The notes: a model not told the origin generated them from the sequence alone. Shown: positions 28,798 through 38,445, counted from the stretch's first letter. The stretch is 64,000 bases of DNA from Pilimelia terevasa (GCF_014647915.1 NZ_BMQC01000004.1:124001-188000); one strand, 5' to 3'. Numbers and translations are program-made.

Positions 28798-30315
28798 ATG
28801 GGAGACAGGCAGCAGCACGACCGGCAGCGTGGGGTGCCGCGCATCCGGGCGCGGCGGCGCGTCCGCTGGGCGGCCGGCGTGGGGGGCGTGCTGGCGCTCG
28901 CGCTGGGGCTGACCGCCGCGCCGTCGGCGGCCGCCGCGGACACCTACAGCTACCCGGTGCTGCCGGGTACGGCGCGCTGGGCGAAGTTCACCACGTACCA
29001 GCAGATGCTCGACGCCACCCAGCTTCCCGCGGCGACCGCCCGCCGGCTGTCCACGGCGGCCCTGGTCCGGGCGACGGTGGAGTACCCGCTGTTCAGCACG
29101 GTGCTGGCGTTCGACAACGCGCAGCACGGCTTCGCCCGGCTCGCGCAGCGGTTCCGCGGCGCCCAGGAACTGCTGCGCCGGCCCGACGCCGGGGCGGTGC
29201 TGCTGCACCGGTACGACGAGGCGACCGCGCGCGCCGCCACCCGCGGCCTGGCCGCGCCGTCGGCCGCCGCTGCGGACCGCACGCGGGTCGAGCTGTGGCA
29301 ACTGGAGACCCTGCTCGGGCAGCCGGAGGTCCTGGGGGCGCTGCGCCCCGAGCAGCTCGACCGCGCGATGGCGCTGGGGGAGCGCGCGTACGCCCGCAAG
29401 GACGCCGAGCGGTCGCTGTACGGCCTCGGCGGCCTGGAGTCGACCGCGACCACCATGGGCCGCGCGCTGGCCCTGCGCGAGGGCTGGGACTGGCGCGCCG
29501 CCGCCCTGCTGCGCGGCGAGCCGCAGGCCTCCACGGCCTCGGTGGCCGAGGTCCGCGCCGCGGTCGCCGGCCACCGCGCGGGCCGGCCCCGGTCCCGCGC
29601 CCTGGCCGATCCGCCCCGCGACGGCGACGCCCCGCCCCCGCCGGCCGACCGCCCGGTGGAGCCCGGTACCGCCACCGGCCGGCCGACGGAGCCCGGCCAG
29701 CCGACCGTCCGCCCGACGGAGCCCGGTGGCGGCGGACGCCCCGACGACAACGGCAACGACGGCGGCGGCGACAACGGCAACGGCAACAACGACGGCGGCG
29801 GCAACGACAGCGGTGGCGACGGCGACGGCGACGAGGGCAGTGACGGCGGGGTGCCCGGCGGCGACCACGGCGACGAGGCCATCACCATCCGCACCCCCCG
29901 CGGCACCGAGGTCCCCGCGCAGCGGCAGGGCTCGGAGATGACGGACTCGGAGATGCGGGTCGTCGAGCGGGAGGTGGCGCGGATCTTCCCGCAGGCCGTG
30001 CAGGAGTCCAGCCCGACGCGGCGGTACAACTGCCACTCGTTCGCCTGGTACAGCCAGTCGCCGGCCAACGACGTCTGGCTCGACTCGCCGGGCGACGACG
30101 CGTTCTGGCTCGACGGCAGCTACCGGCAGTGGCAGAGCAACCAGCCCTTCCGCAGCGGGATGCGGGTGTCGTGGGCGTACGACGACCACAGCGGCATCGA
30201 GGTCGGCCGGACCGGCGAGATCCGGTCCAAGTGGGGCCGGATGCCGGTGATCCGGGCCGCCGCCGAGTACGACCCCTACGACGACACGGTCCTGAACCGC
30301 TACGTCCGCCGCTGA
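28798..30315 (+). CDS. Secreted two-domain protein with Gly/Asp/Asn-rich linker and YNCHSFAWY domain
   Basis: 505 residues from ATG 28798. Residues 1-47 are a long signal peptide (twin Arg-rich region, then VLALALGLTAAPSAAAA). Residues 48-265 form an alpha-helical domain (YQQMLDATQLPAATARRLST, LVRATVEYPLFSTVLAFDNA). Residues 266-365 are a Pro/Thr/Glu then Gly/Asn/Asp low-complexity linker. Residues 366-505 contain YNCHSFAWYSQSPANDVWLD, whose Cys at about 412 resembles an NlpC/P60- or CHAP-like nucleophile, with His in the following YDDHSGIEVGRTG as possible partner. No confident family name. Function unknown; an extracellular cysteine hydrolase is one inference. Confidence 0.75.
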   Translation: MGDRQQHDRQRGVPRIRARRRVRWAAGVGGVLALALGLTAAPSAAAADTYSYPVLPGTARWAKFTTYQQMLDATQLPAATARRLSTAALVRATVEYPLFSTVLAFDNAQHGFARLAQRFRGAQELLRRPDAGAVLLHRYDEATARAATRGLAAPSAAAADRTRVELWQLETLLGQPEVLGALRPEQLDRAMALGERAYARKDAERSLYGLGGLESTATTMGRALALREGWDWRAAALLRGEPQASTASVAEVRAAVAGHRAGRPRSRALADPPRDGDAPPPPADRPVEPGTATGRPTEPGQPTVRPTEPGGGGRPDDNGNDGGGDNGNGNNDGGGNDSGGDGDGDEGSDGGVPGGDHGDEAITIRTPRGTEVPAQRQGSEMTDSEMRVVEREVARIFPQAVQESSPTRRYNCHSFAWYSQSPANDVWLDSPGDDAFWLDGSYRQWQSNQPFRSGMRVSWAYDDHSGIEVGRTGEIRSKWGRMPVIRAAAEYDPYDDTVLNRYVRR

Positions 30316-30394
30316 GCGCCGCGGGCGCGCGTTTCCGGCGCCGGGTCGGCCGGGCGGCGTGGCGCCCGCCGGCGGCGTACGGCACAGTGGGCGC

Positions 30395-30892
30395 GTGGAC
30401 GAGACCGAACTGATCATCACGGTGGTGTGCGGCCTGGCGGTCCTCGCCGGCCTGGTCGGCGTGGTGGTGCCGGTGCTGCCGGGACTCCTGCTGTCGTGGG
30501 CCGGGGTCGGGGCGTGGGCGGTCTTCGCGGCCGAGGGCTGGCAGCGGTGGGCGGTGTTCGGCGCCGTGACGGTACTGGCGCTGGGCGCCACCGCGGCGAA
30601 GTACCTGTGGCCGGGCAAGCAGCTCAAGGACAGCGGCGTACCGAACCGCTCGCTGTTCGTCGGCGCGGCGCTGGGCGTCGTGGGCTTCTTCGTCGTCCCG
30701 GTGGTCGGCCTCCCGCTGGGCTTCGTCCTGGGCATCTGGCTGGCCGAGTGGACCCGGCTCGGCGACCGGGCGCGGGCCTGGCCCTCCACCGCGGAGGCGC
30801 TCAAGGCCGCCGGGCTGTCGATGTTGATCGAGTTCGCCGCCGCGATGGCGATCACCTTCGTCTGGATGCTGGGCGTGATCGGTCGCCTCTGA
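30395..30892 (+). CDS. DUF456 family membrane protein
   Basis: 165 residues from GTG 30395. Four or five hydrophobic segments; the DUF456 hallmark VVVPVLPGLLLSWAGVGAWA is near the N-terminus, followed by KYLWPGKQLKDSGVPNRSLFVGAALG and FFVVPVVGLPLGFVLGIWLAEW. This family is widespread and of unknown function. A longer reading from 30359 adds only a low-complexity peptide. Convergent with the MBL-fold gene, 24 nt away. Confidence 0.85.
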   Translation: MDETELIITVVCGLAVLAGLVGVVVPVLPGLLLSWAGVGAWAVFAAEGWQRWAVFGAVTVLALGATAAKYLWPGKQLKDSGVPNRSLFVGAALGVVGFFVVPVVGLPLGFVLGIWLAEWTRLGDRARAWPSTAEALKAAGLSMLIEFAAAMAITFVWMLGVIGRL

Positions 30893-30916
30893 CGGCCGCG
30901 CCGACCTGCGCGCCGC

Positions 30917-31573
30917 CTACCAGCCGCGCGCCCGCCACTGCGGGAGGTGGGGCCGCTCGGCCCCGAGCGTCGAGTCGCGGCCGTGCCCGGGGTAGAACCA
31001 GGTGTCGTCGGGCAGCCGGCCGAACACCTTGCGCTCCAGGTCGCTCATCAGGCTGTCGAAGTCCTCAGGGCTCGTGGTCCTTCCAGCCCCACCCGGGAAC
31101 AGGGAGTCCCCGGTGAACAGGTGGTCGGTGCCCCCGGGCGCCGGGTCGCGGTAGTGCAGCGCGAGCGCCCCGGGCGTGTGCCCCGCGAGGTGGATCACCG
31201 TGAGGCCGCACTCCCCGACCCGGACGGTGTCGCCGTCGTCCACCGGCGTCGGCGGCCCGGGGACCGCCGCGGCGTCGGCGCGGTGGGCGAGGCTGGCCGC
31301 GCCGGTCGCCGCCACGACCGCCGCGAGCGCCCGCACGTGGTCGTGGTGCCGGTGGGTGGTCACGACCGTGCGCAGGCCGCCGTCGCCGGCCAGCGCGAGC
31401 AGCCGGTCGGCCTCCGCGGCGGCGTCCACGAGGAGCTGCTCGCCGGTGCGCCGGCAGCGCAGCAGGTACGCGTTGTTGTCCAGGTCCCCGACCGAGACCT
31501 TGGTGATCGTCAGTGCCGCCAGCTCCCGGACCGCGGGCGGCCCGCCCGGTGTCACGTCCCCGGTGTACGTCAT
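30917..31573 (-). CDS. MBL-fold metallo-hydrolase, glyoxalase II-like
   Basis: 218 residues from ATG 31573 with GGGAAGGGAG upstream. The metal-binding HxHxDH motif is HRHHDH (residues 74-79), then HLAGHTPGALALHY, HLFTGDSLFPGGAGRT and FYPGHGRDST provide the remaining His/Asp ligands in glyoxalase II order. Expected to hydrolyse a thioester or related compound in the cytoplasm; the substrate is not shown by context. Confidence 0.87.
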   Translation of the reverse strand: MTYTGDVTPGGPPAVRELAALTITKVSVGDLDNNAYLLRCRRTGEQLLVDAAAEADRLLALAGDGGLRTVVTTHRHHDHVRALAAVVAATGAASLAHRADAAAVPGPPTPVDDGDTVRVGECGLTVIHLAGHTPGALALHYRDPAPGGTDHLFTGDSLFPGGAGRTTSPEDFDSLMSDLERKVFGRLPDDTWFYPGHGRDSTLGAERPHLPQWRARGW

Positions 31574-31640
31574 GGAGGGGCTCCCTTCCCGATCCGGTGA
31601 CCCTAGCGGCCCCGGCGGCCGGGCACCGGCCGAAATTCGA

Positions 31641-31669
31641 TTGGCCGGCGCGCGCCCCGCCCCTAGCGT
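31641..31669 (+). promoter_or_regulatory. Sigma-70-type promoter for the rsgA transcript
   Basis: TTGGCC (31641-31646), a 17-nt spacer and TAGCGT (31664-31669) form the best -35/-10 pair seen in the window. It would give a leader of about 175 nt before rsgA, containing a 19-codon reading frame and the repeated CGGTCCACGA element. Confidence 0.5.
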
Positions 31670-31757
31670 GGTGGGGGTCCGCGGCGCTCACCACGCCGGG
31701 ACCGGTCCACGAGAGCCCGGCCGGGTCGGCCGGTCCACGACGGAGGGGGTGGGGTAC

Positions 31758-31817
31758 GTGACCTGCGTGATCGTTCCTGCGCCGCGGCGCCCGGCGGGAC
31801 CGCCGCGCCGACGCTGA
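31758..31817 (+). CDS. Candidate 19-codon leader peptide upstream of rsgA
   Basis: GTG 31758 opens a frame MTCVIVPAPRRPAGPPRRR ending at TGA 31815. It is preceded by GGAGGGGG at proper spacing, stronger than most genes here, and ends 33 nt before the rsgA ATG. Pro and Arg make up over half of the peptide, with a run of Pro-Pro-Arg-Arg-Arg at the end, a context prone to ribosome stalling. No evidence of translation beyond the start signals. Confidence 0.35.
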   Translation: MTCVIVPAPRRPAGPPRRR

Positions 31818-31850
31818 CCTCCCACCGCTCCCTGTCGCCGAAGGACTGAC

Positions 31851-32915
31851 ATGACCATCGATCTCGCGTCCCTGGGTTGGGACGCCACCCTGGCGTCGGC
31901 GCTGGCCGCCGACCCGGATCTGACCCCCGGCCGGGTGACGCGCGCCGACCAGGGGGTGTGCACCGTACTGACCGCGGCGGGCGTGCTGCGGGTCTCGCTG
32001 GGCGGCGGCCTGCTGGCCGCCGCGGGCGAGGACCCGGTGCAGCTTCCGTGTGCCGGCGACTGGCTGGGCGTCCGCGCGTGGCCCGACGGCCGCCGGACCG
32101 CCGACCTGCTGCTGCCGCGGCGGACCGCGGTCGTGCGGCGCACCTCCGACAAGGCGGCGACCGGCCAGGTCCTGGCCGCCAACCTGGACGCCGCGGCGGT
32201 CGTCGAGCCGATGGACCCCACGCCGGACCTCGGGCGGATCGAGCGGCTGCTCGCGCTGGCCTGGGAGTCCGGCGCCACCCCGGCGGTGGTGTTGACCAAG
32301 GCCGACGCGGTCGCCGACCCGGGCGCGATCGTCGCCCAGGTCGCCGACCTGGCGCCGGGCGTCGCCGTCCACGCGGTCAGCGCCCGGGACGGGTCGGGCC
32401 TGGACGCCCTGCGCCCCCTGGTGGCGCCGGGCCGGACGCTCGGCCTGCTCGGCCCCTCGGGCGCGGGCAAGTCGACGCTGGTCAACGCCCTGGCCGGGGT
32501 GTCGGCCATGGAGGTCCAGCAGGTGCGGCGGGTCGACGGCAAGGGCCGGCACACCACCACGTACCGGGCACTGGTGCCGGTGGCCGGGGGCGGCGCGATC
32601 GTCGACACCCCGGGCATCCGGGCGGTCGGCATGTTCGACAACGCCGACGGCGTGGACCGGACCTTCGCCGAGGTGGTGGAGCTGGTCGCGCAGTGCCGGT
32701 TCGCCGACTGCGGGCACGCCGCCGAGCCGGGGTGCGCCGTGCGCGCGGCGCTGGAGTCCGGGGACCTCAGCCGGCGCCGATTCGATAGCTGGCGCCGGCT
32801 GGAGCGGGAGGTCGCCTACGAGGCGCGGCGCCGCGACGTGCGGCTGGCCGCCGCGGAGAAGGCCAAGTGGAAGCGCGTACACCGGGAGCAGCGGGCGCAC
32901 TACCGGCACCGCTGA
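31851..32915 (+). CDS. rsgA: Ribosome small-subunit-dependent GTPase A
   Basis: 354 residues with the circularly permuted GTPase order of RsgA: G4 TKAD (about residue 147), then G1 [14 protein letters not shown] (about 200), G2-region HTTTYRAL, G3 DTPGIR (about 253). An N-terminal OB-like domain (residues 25-100) and a C-terminal zinc region [20 protein letters not shown] complete the fold. It acts in late 30S maturation. AAGGAC precedes the ATG. Transcribed toward uvrA, with 242 bp between them. Confidence 0.94.
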   Translation: MTIDLASLGWDATLASALAADPDLTPGRVTRADQGVCTVLTAAGVLRVSLGGGLLAAAGEDPVQLPCAGDWLGVRAWPDGRRTADLLLPRRTAVVRRTSDKAATGQVLAANLDAAAVVEPMDPTPDLGRIERLLALAWESGATPAVVLTKADAVADPGAIVAQVADLAPGVAVHAVSARDGSGLDALRPLVAPGRTLGLLGPSGAGKSTLVNALAGVSAMEVQQVRRVDGKGRHTTTYRALVPVAGGGAIVDTPGIRAVGMFDNADGVDRTFAEVVELVAQCRFADCGHAAEPGCAVRAALESGDLSRRRFDSWRRLEREVAYEARRRDVRLAAAEKAKWKRVHREQRAHYRHR

Positions 32916-32989
32916 CCCCGCCGCGCGGCGGCGCGTCCGGTGCCGCGGGGGCGGCCGGGCGCGCCGCCCCCGCGGGCCTCGTCGAGAAA

Positions 32990-33012
32990 TTGTCAGAGGT
33001 CGCGGCTACAGT
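32990..33012 (+). promoter_or_regulatory. PafBC-type (RecA-independent) damage promoter of uvrA
   Basis: TTGTCAGAG (32990-32998), exactly 8 nt, then TACAGT (33007-33012) matches TTGTCRGTG-N8-TANNNT at all but one consensus position. Transcription would start near 33019, leaving a leader of about 140 nt before uvrA. Confidence 0.75.
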
Positions 33013-33157
33013 TGCCGCGCGGCCGTTGGGTGGCCGTGCACCCTCCCCGACCTGCACAAACCTCCCGAGCGGTACACCTGTCCCTCGGCTGTACGCACTC
33101 CCCGAGCTGCACCCGGCCCGCGCCCCCGCGGGCCGCGACCCGGTTAGGACGGCACTG

Positions 33158-36103
33158 GTGGGCGACCGACTGATCATCCGCGGCGCGCGCGAGCACAACC
33201 TGCGCGACGTGCACCTCGACCTCCCCCGCGACGCGTTCGTGGTGTTCACCGGTCTGTCCGGGTCGGGCAAGTCCAGCCTCGCCTTCGACACGATCTTCGC
33301 CGAGGGGCAACGGCGGTACGTGGAGTCGCTGTCGGCGTACGCGCGCCAGTTCCTCGGCCAGATGGACAAGCCGGACGTGGACTTCATCGAGGGCCTGTCC
33401 CCGGCGGTCTCGATCGACCAGAAGTCGACGTCCCGCAACCCGCGCTCGACCGTCGGCACGATCACCGAGGTGTACGACTACCTGCGGCTGCTGTTCGCCC
33501 GGGCCGGCGAGCCGCACTGCCCGACCTGCGGGGAGAAGATCTCCCGGCAGAGCCCGCAGCAGATCGTCGACCGGGTGCTCGCCGCCCCGGAGGGCACGAA
33601 GTTCATGGTGCTGGCCCCGGTCGTGCGCGGCCGCAAGGGCGAGTACGCCGACCTGTTCGCCGACCTGCAGGGCAAGGGCTACGCGCGCGCCCGGGTCGAC
33701 GGCGTCGTGCACCCGCTGACCGCGCCGCCGAAGCTGAAGAAGCAGGAGAAGCACACGATCGAGGTGGTCGTCGACCGCCTCGCCGTCAAGTCCTCGGCCC
33801 GGCGGCGGCTCACCGACTCGGTCGAGTCCGCGCTGGGGCTGGCCGCCGGCATCATCACGGTCGAGTTCGTGGACGTCGCCGACGGCGTCGAGATCGCGGG
33901 CGCGACGCCGGCCGGCGAGGGCACCTGGGAGCGCCGGTTCTCCGAGCACCTGGCCTGCCCGAACGACCACCCGCTGGCGATCGAGGACCTCGAACCGCGG
34001 GTCTTCTCCTTCAACTCGCCGTACGGCGCCTGCGTCGACTGCACGGGCCTGGGCACGCGCAAGGAGGTCGACGCCGAGCTGGTGATCCCGGACCCGGACC
34101 GCTCGCTGCGCGAGGGCGCCATCGCGCCGTGGTCCGGCGGGCACACCCTGGAGTACTTCCTGCACCTGCTGGAGGCCCTCGGCGAGGCGGCCGGCTTCGA
34201 CCTGGACACGCCGTGGCGCAAGCTGCCGAGCAAGGCGCAGAAGACGATCCTGTACGGCGCCGCCGACCAGGTCCACGTGCGGTACCGCAACAAGTACGGC
34301 CGTTCCCGCTCGTACTACACCGGCTTCGAGGGCGTGGTGCAGTGGATCGAGCGGCGGCACGGCGACACCGAGTCGGACTGGTCGCGGGAGAAGTACGAGG
34401 GGTACATGCGGGAGGTGCCGTGCCCGGCCTGCGGCGGCGCCCGGCTCAAGCCCGAGGTCCTGGCCGTGACGCTGCACGGCCGCAACATCGCCGACGTGTG
34501 CGGGCTGAGTATCGGCGAGTGCGCCGCGCTGCTGGCCGAGATGACGCTGAACGACCGGCAGCGGATGATCGCCGAGCGGGTCCTCAAGGAGATCAACGCG
34601 CGGCTGCGCTTCCTGGTCGACGTCGGCCTGGACTACCTGTCGCTGGACCGCGCGGCCGGCACGCTCTCCGGCGGCGAGGCGCAGCGGATCCGGCTGGCCA
34701 CCCAGATCGGGTCGGGCCTGGTCGGCGTCCTGTACGTGCTGGACGAGCCGTCGATCGGGCTGCACCAGCGCGACAACCACCGGCTGATCGAGACGCTGGT
34801 CCGGCTGAAGAACCTGGGCAACACGCTGATCGTGGTCGAGCACGACGAGGACACCATCCGCACCGCCGACTGGGTGGTCGACATCGGCCCCGGCGCGGGC
34901 GAGCACGGCGGCGAGATCGTGCACAGCGGCCCGTACGAGGCGCTGCTGCGCAACGAGCGGTCGGTCACCGGCGCGTACCTGTCGGGCCGCTCCCACATCC
35001 CGGTGCCGGCGACGCGCCGGCCCCGCGAGAAGGGCCGGGAGCTGGTGGTCGAGGGGGCGCGCGAGCACAACCTGCGCAACCTGACGGTGCCGTTCCCGCT
35101 GGGCCAGTTCATCGCGGTCACCGGGGTCAGCGGGTCGGGCAAGTCGACACTGGTGAACGACATCCTGTACACGGTGCTGGCCAACCAGCTCAACGGCGCC
35201 CGGATGGTGCCGGGCCGGCACACGCGGGTCCGGGGACTGGAGCACGTCGACAAGGTCGTCGGCGTCGACCAGTCGCCGATCGGCCGCACCCCGCGGTCCA
35301 ACCCGGCCACCTACACCGGGGTGTTCGACCACGTGCGCCGGCTGTTCGCCGAGACCACGGAGGCCAAGGTGCGCGGGTACGGCCCGGGCCGGTTCTCGTT
35401 CAACGTCAAGGGCGGGCGCTGCGACAACTGCGCGGGCGACGGCACGATCAAGATCGAGATGAACTTCCTGCCGGACGTGTACGTCCCGTGCGAGGTGTGC
35501 AAGGGCGCCCGGTACAACCGGGAGACCCTGGAGGTCCACTACAAGGGCCGGACGATTGCCGATGTCCTGGAGATGCCGATCGAGGAGGCGGCGGGCTTCT
35601 TCGAGGCGATCCCGGGCATCCACCGGCACCTGCGCACGCTCAACGACGTGGGGCTCGGGTACGTGCGCCTCGGCCAGCCGGCGCCGACGCTGTCCGGGGG
35701 CGAGGCGCAGCGGGTGAAGCTGGCCAGCGAGTTGCAGAAGCGCTCCAGCGGGCGCACCGTGTACGTGCTGGACGAGCCCACCACCGGCCTGCACTTCGAG
35801 GACATCCGCAAGCTCCTGCTGGTGCTGGCGGGCCTGGTCGACAAGGGCAACACGGTCATCGTCATCGAGCACAACCTCGACGTCGTCAAGGCCGCCGACT
35901 GGCTCATCGACATGGGCCCCGACGGCGGCCACAAGGGCGGCACGGTGGTGGCCGCGGGGACGCCGGAGCAGGTGGCGGCCAACCCCGCCAGCCACACGGG
36001 ACACTTCCTCAGGTCCGTCCTGGCCGGGGTGGCGCCGCCCGCCGGGGGCGCGCGGCGGGCGCCGGCACCGGCCGCCCGGCGACGTACCCGTACGTCTGAT
36101 TAG
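33158..36103 (+). CDS. uvrA: Excinuclease ABC subunit UvrA
   Basis: 981 residues from GTG 33158 ([18 protein letters not shown]), the canonical UvrA N-terminus; the frame upstream is Pro/Ala-rich and not family-like. Two ABC ATPase modules: Walker [11 protein letters not shown] near residue 33 and [13 protein letters not shown] near 660; signatures [14 protein letters not shown] and [14 protein letters not shown]; Walker [14 protein letters not shown] and [13 protein letters not shown]. Zinc modules [19 protein letters not shown] and [13 protein letters not shown]...[10 protein letters not shown] are intact. Recognises DNA lesions with UvrB. Length normal. Promoter of the DNA-damage type lies 146 nt upstream. 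Confidence 0.97.
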   Translation: MGDRLIIRGAREHNLRDVHLDLPRDAFVVFTGLSGSGKSSLAFDTIFAEGQRRYVESLSAYARQFLGQMDKPDVDFIEGLSPAVSIDQKSTSRNPRSTVGTITEVYDYLRLLFARAGEPHCPTCGEKISRQSPQQIVDRVLAAPEGTKFMVLAPVVRGRKGEYADLFADLQGKGYARARVDGVVHPLTAPPKLKKQEKHTIEVVVDRLAVKSSARRRLTDSVESALGLAAGIITVEFVDVADGVEIAGATPAGEGTWERRFSEHLACPNDHPLAIEDLEPRVFSFNSPYGACVDCTGLGTRKEVDAELVIPDPDRSLREGAIAPWSGGHTLEYFLHLLEALGEAAGFDLDTPWRKLPSKAQKTILYGAADQVHVRYRNKYGRSRSYYTGFEGVVQWIERRHGDTESDWSREKYEGYMREVPCPACGGARLKPEVLAVTLHGRNIADVCGLSIGECAALLAEMTLNDRQRMIAERVLKEINARLRFLVDVGLDYLSLDRAAGTLSGGEAQRIRLATQIGSGLVGVLYVLDEPSIGLHQRDNHRLIETLVRLKNLGNTLIVVEHDEDTIRTADWVVDIGPGAGEHGGEIVHSGPYEALLRNERSVTGAYLSGRSHIPVPATRRPREKGRELVVEGAREHNLRNLTVPFPLGQFIAVTGVSGSGKSTLVNDILYTVLANQLNGARMVPGRHTRVRGLEHVDKVVGVDQSPIGRTPRSNPATYTGVFDHVRRLFAETTEAKVRGYGPGRFSFNVKGGRCDNCAGDGTIKIEMNFLPDVYVPCEVCKGARYNRETLEVHYKGRTIADVLEMPIEEAAGFFEAIPGIHRHLRTLNDVGLGYVRLGQPAPTLSGGEAQRVKLASELQKRSSGRTVYVLDEPTTGLHFEDIRKLLLVLAGLVDKGNTVIVIEHNLDVVKAADWLIDMGPDGGHKGGTVVAAGTPEQVAANPASHTGHFLRSVLAGVAPPAGGARRAPAPAARRRTRTSD

Positions 36104-36218
36104 GGTTCGCTAACTTCAATAAATCGGGACGTAGCCGGCGCCTGAAGCGCATATCGTGTGCGGCGACTGGCAGTGGCGGCGCGCGACGCCGCCGAGGGCG
36201 TACCGAGAGAGGCGACTC

Positions 36219-36692
36219 ATGAGCGACGAGATGACGGCGGGCCGCACGAGTCAGACCGGCCGCCGCGCGGTCCTGTTCGGTGCCGGCGCGCTCGGTGCCG
36301 GCGCGCTCCTGGCCGGCTGCGGCGACGACGAGCCGGCCGCCACCCCGAGCACGGCCGCGCCGGCCACGAGCGCCCCCGCGGACGGGCAGGGCACCCCGGG
36401 CGCGCCGACCCCGCTGACCCCCGCCGCGGCGGTCCCGGTCGGCGGCGGCGTGATCCTGGCCGACCGCGAGATCGTGGTCACCCAGCCGGAGAAGGGCGTC
36501 TACAAGGGCTTCAGCGCCAAGTGCACCCACAAGGGGTGCGTGGTCAAGGACGTGACCGGCGGCAACATCCACTGTGCCTGCCACGAGAGCCTGTTCTCCA
36601 TCAAGGACGGCTCGGTGCAGGGCGGCCCGGCGCCGGTGCCGCTGCCGGAGCGCCCGGTCAAGCTGGAGGGCGCCGACATCGTCCCCGCCTGA
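36219..36692 (+). CDS. Tat-exported Rieske [2Fe-2S] lipoprotein
   Basis: 157 residues from ATG 36219 with GAGAGG upstream. TGRRAVLFGAGALGAGALLAGC is a twin-arginine signal followed by a lipobox Cys at residue 34. A Pro/Ala/Thr linker (about 35-70) leads to a minimal Rieske domain: CTHKGC near residue 102 and CACHES near 119 supply the two Cys and two His ligands and the usual disulfide Cys pair. Probably an electron carrier on the outer membrane face; no partner oxidoreductase is adjacent. Confidence 0.88.
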   Translation: MSDEMTAGRTSQTGRRAVLFGAGALGAGALLAGCGDDEPAATPSTAAPATSAPADGQGTPGAPTPLTPAAAVPVGGGVILADREIVVTQPEKGVYKGFSAKCTHKGCVVKDVTGGNIHCACHESLFSIKDGSVQGGPAPVPLPERPVKLEGADIVPA

Positions 36693-36723
36693 GGCGCCGA
36701 CATCCGCCCGTAGGGTGGGTCGC

Positions 36724-37449
36724 ATGTCCGTCGTCGTCGTCACCGGGGCGGGGCGCGGGATCGGCGCGGCCGCCGCCCGCCGCCTGGCCGCCCCGGACCG
36801 GGTCCTGCTGCTGGCCTACCGCCGGGACGCCGCGGCCGCCGCCGCGGTGGCGGCGGACGTCCGCGCCCGCGGCGGCGCGGCGGCCACCCACGCGCTGGAC
36901 ACCGCCGACCCCGCCCAGGTGGCCGGGCTGTTCGCCGCTGCCGACGGGCTGGGGCCGCTGGTCGGGCTCGTGAACAACGCCGGCATCACCTCGCCGGCGG
37001 GCCGGCTCGCCGACACTGACCCCGCCGACCTGCGCCGCGTGGTGGAGGTGAACCTGCTCGGCTACCTGTACTGCGCCCGGGAGGCCGCGCGGCGGCTGGG
37101 GGCCGGCGGCGCGATCGTCAACGTGTCGTCCGCGGCGGCGACGCTCGGCAGCCCGGGGGAGTACGTGCACTACGCCGCCACCAAGGGCGCCACGGACACG
37201 CTGACCGTCGGGCTGGCCAGGGAGCTGGCTGGTGCGGGCGTCCGGGTCAACGCCGTGGCACCCGGGGTGATCCGCACCGACATCCACGCGCTGTCCGGGG
37301 AGCCCGGCCGCCCCGACCGGCTGGCCGGCCGCATCCCGCTGGGCCGGCCGGGACTGGCCGAGGAGGTCGCCGAGGCGATCGCCCACCTGCTCGACCCGGC
37401 CTCGTCGTACACCACCGGGGCGGTCGTGCGGGTGGCCGGCGGCCTGTGA
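36724..37449 (+). CDS. Short-chain dehydrogenase/reductase, FabG-like
   Basis: 241 residues from ATG 36724, 31 nt after the Rieske gene. Classical SDR: nucleotide motif VTGAGRGIGAAAARRLA, NNAGIT, catalytic Ser in IVNVSSAAA and YAATK as YxxxK, then VRVNAVAPGVIRTD. Closest in pattern to 3-oxoacyl-ACP reductases, but the substrate cannot be set from sequence. No fatty-acid genes are nearby. Confidence 0.88.
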   Translation: MSVVVVTGAGRGIGAAAARRLAAPDRVLLLAYRRDAAAAAAVAADVRARGGAAATHALDTADPAQVAGLFAAADGLGPLVGLVNNAGITSPAGRLADTDPADLRRVVEVNLLGYLYCAREAARRLGAGGAIVNVSSAAATLGSPGEYVHYAATKGATDTLTVGLARELAGAGVRVNAVAPGVIRTDIHALSGEPGRPDRLAGRIPLGRPGLAEEVAEAIAHLLDPASSYTTGAVVRVAGGL

Positions 37450-37506
37450 CCCGCTGCCTCCTCCACGACTCCACGACGCGGGAGGCTGGTACGGGGTGTC
37501 AGTACC

Positions 37507-37983
37507 TCACTGCCGGGCGTCGGCCGCGGCGCAGGCGCGGGTGAAGTGGTCCAGCACCAGCGGCCAGTCGCGCGCGTACCGCTCGCGGGCCGCCGGCCCG
37601 TCCGGCCGGTTCGCCCAGCCGGCGTGCCGCAGGGTCACCTCGGTGGCCGCGTCGACCCGGGTGAACGTGACCTCGACGTAGGTCGCCTCCGGCTCCGGGG
37701 TGCCCGGGTGCCAGCTGAACGCCACCCGGTACGGGGGGTCCCACACCGTGACGGTGCCCCACAGCACCGGCGGGCCGTCGGCGACCGCCTCGACGACCTG
37801 CCCGCCCACGGAGTCGCCGAGCCGGACGGCCACGGCCCGGGGCCCGCCGACGGAGTGGGTGGACAGCGGCCACCAGCGCCCGAACCCGCCGGTGAACAGT
37901 GCGAAGGTGACGTCCGGCGGCCGCGCCACCGTGACGGTGTGCAGCAGTGGAGCGGGTGCCGGGCCGGTCCCGTACGGCGTCAT
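37507..37983 (-). CDS. SRPBCC (AHSA1-like) domain protein
   Basis: 158 residues from ATG 37983, overlapping the ArsR gene stop by 4 nt (ATGA), so both are co-translated. AHSA1/START-like pattern: LHTVTVARPPDVTFALFTGG, WGTVTVWDPPYRVAFSWHPG, ATYVEVTFTRVDAATEVTLRH ending WPLVLDHFTRAC. ArsR-SRPBCC pairs are common in actinobacteria; the ligand-binding pocket has no known ligand here. Confidence 0.85.
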   Translation of the reverse strand: MTPYGTGPAPAPLLHTVTVARPPDVTFALFTGGFGRWWPLSTHSVGGPRAVAVRLGDSVGGQVVEAVADGPPVLWGTVTVWDPPYRVAFSWHPGTPEPEATYVEVTFTRVDAATEVTLRHAGWANRPDGPAARERYARDWPLVLDHFTRACAAADARQ

Positions 37984-38432
37984 GGCGATGCCCCTTCCTG
38001 GGCGCGCGCCGCGGCGTAGGCGGCGAGGTCGTCCCGGGCGGTGCTCCCGAACTCGTCCAGCCAGGCCCGCAGCGGCCGCAGGCCGGCGGGGTCGAGGCGG
38101 TACACGTTGCGGGTGCCGGCGGTCTCGAAGTCGACCAGGCCGGACTCGCGCAGCACCCGCAGGTGCTGGGAGACGGCGGGGCGGCTCACCGGCAGGCGGT
38201 CGGCCAGCTCGCCGACCGAGGCGGGGCCGCCGCGCAGGGCGGCGAGGACCTCGCGGCGGGTCGGGTCGGCGAGCGCGTCCAGGAGATGGTGAACGGCGGC
38301 GGTCGTGCGGTACCCGGTCTCCGGCGCGGGGGCGGGGGCGGGGGCGGCTGCCCCCGGCGCGCTGCGCTGCGGCGGCGCCTCGGCACCGGAGCGCGCGGCG
38401 GGGCGGCGGATGTCGTTCTGGTAAGTCGCCAC
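37980..38432 (-). CDS. ArsR-family winged-helix transcriptional regulator
   Basis: 150 residues if GTG 38432 (VATYQNDIRR) is the start. The DNA-binding domain is residues about 45-120: LLDALADPTRREVLAALRGG, VGELADRLPVSRPAVSQHLRVLRESGLVDFE. No Cys metal site is present, so it is not a metal sensor; its effector may be the SRPBCC partner's ligand. A longer frame from 38492 translates the upstream DNA repeats and is rejected. A TATCTT -10 element ends 7 nt before GTG 38432, indicating a leaderless message. Confidence 0.85.
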   Translation of the reverse strand: MATYQNDIRRPAARSGAEAPPQRSAPGAAAPAPAPAPETGYRTTAAVHHLLDALADPTRREVLAALRGGPASVGELADRLPVSRPAVSQHLRVLRESGLVDFETAGTRNVYRLDPAGLRPLRAWLDEFGSTARDDLAAYAAARAQEGASP

Positions 38433-38439
38433 GAACGGT

Positions 38440-38445
38440 AAGATA
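38440..38445 (-). promoter_or_regulatory. -10 element of the ArsR gene, leaderless
   Basis: On the minus strand TATCTT is followed by 7 nt and then the GTG start. It overlaps the first of three phased direct repeats, so binding there would block RNA polymerase. Confidence 0.45.

Noticed and set aside
32867-33157. N-terminal extension of UvrA by 97 codons
   Set aside because: Contains the damage promoter and Pro/Ala-rich low complexity; UvrA similarity starts exactly at GTG 33158.
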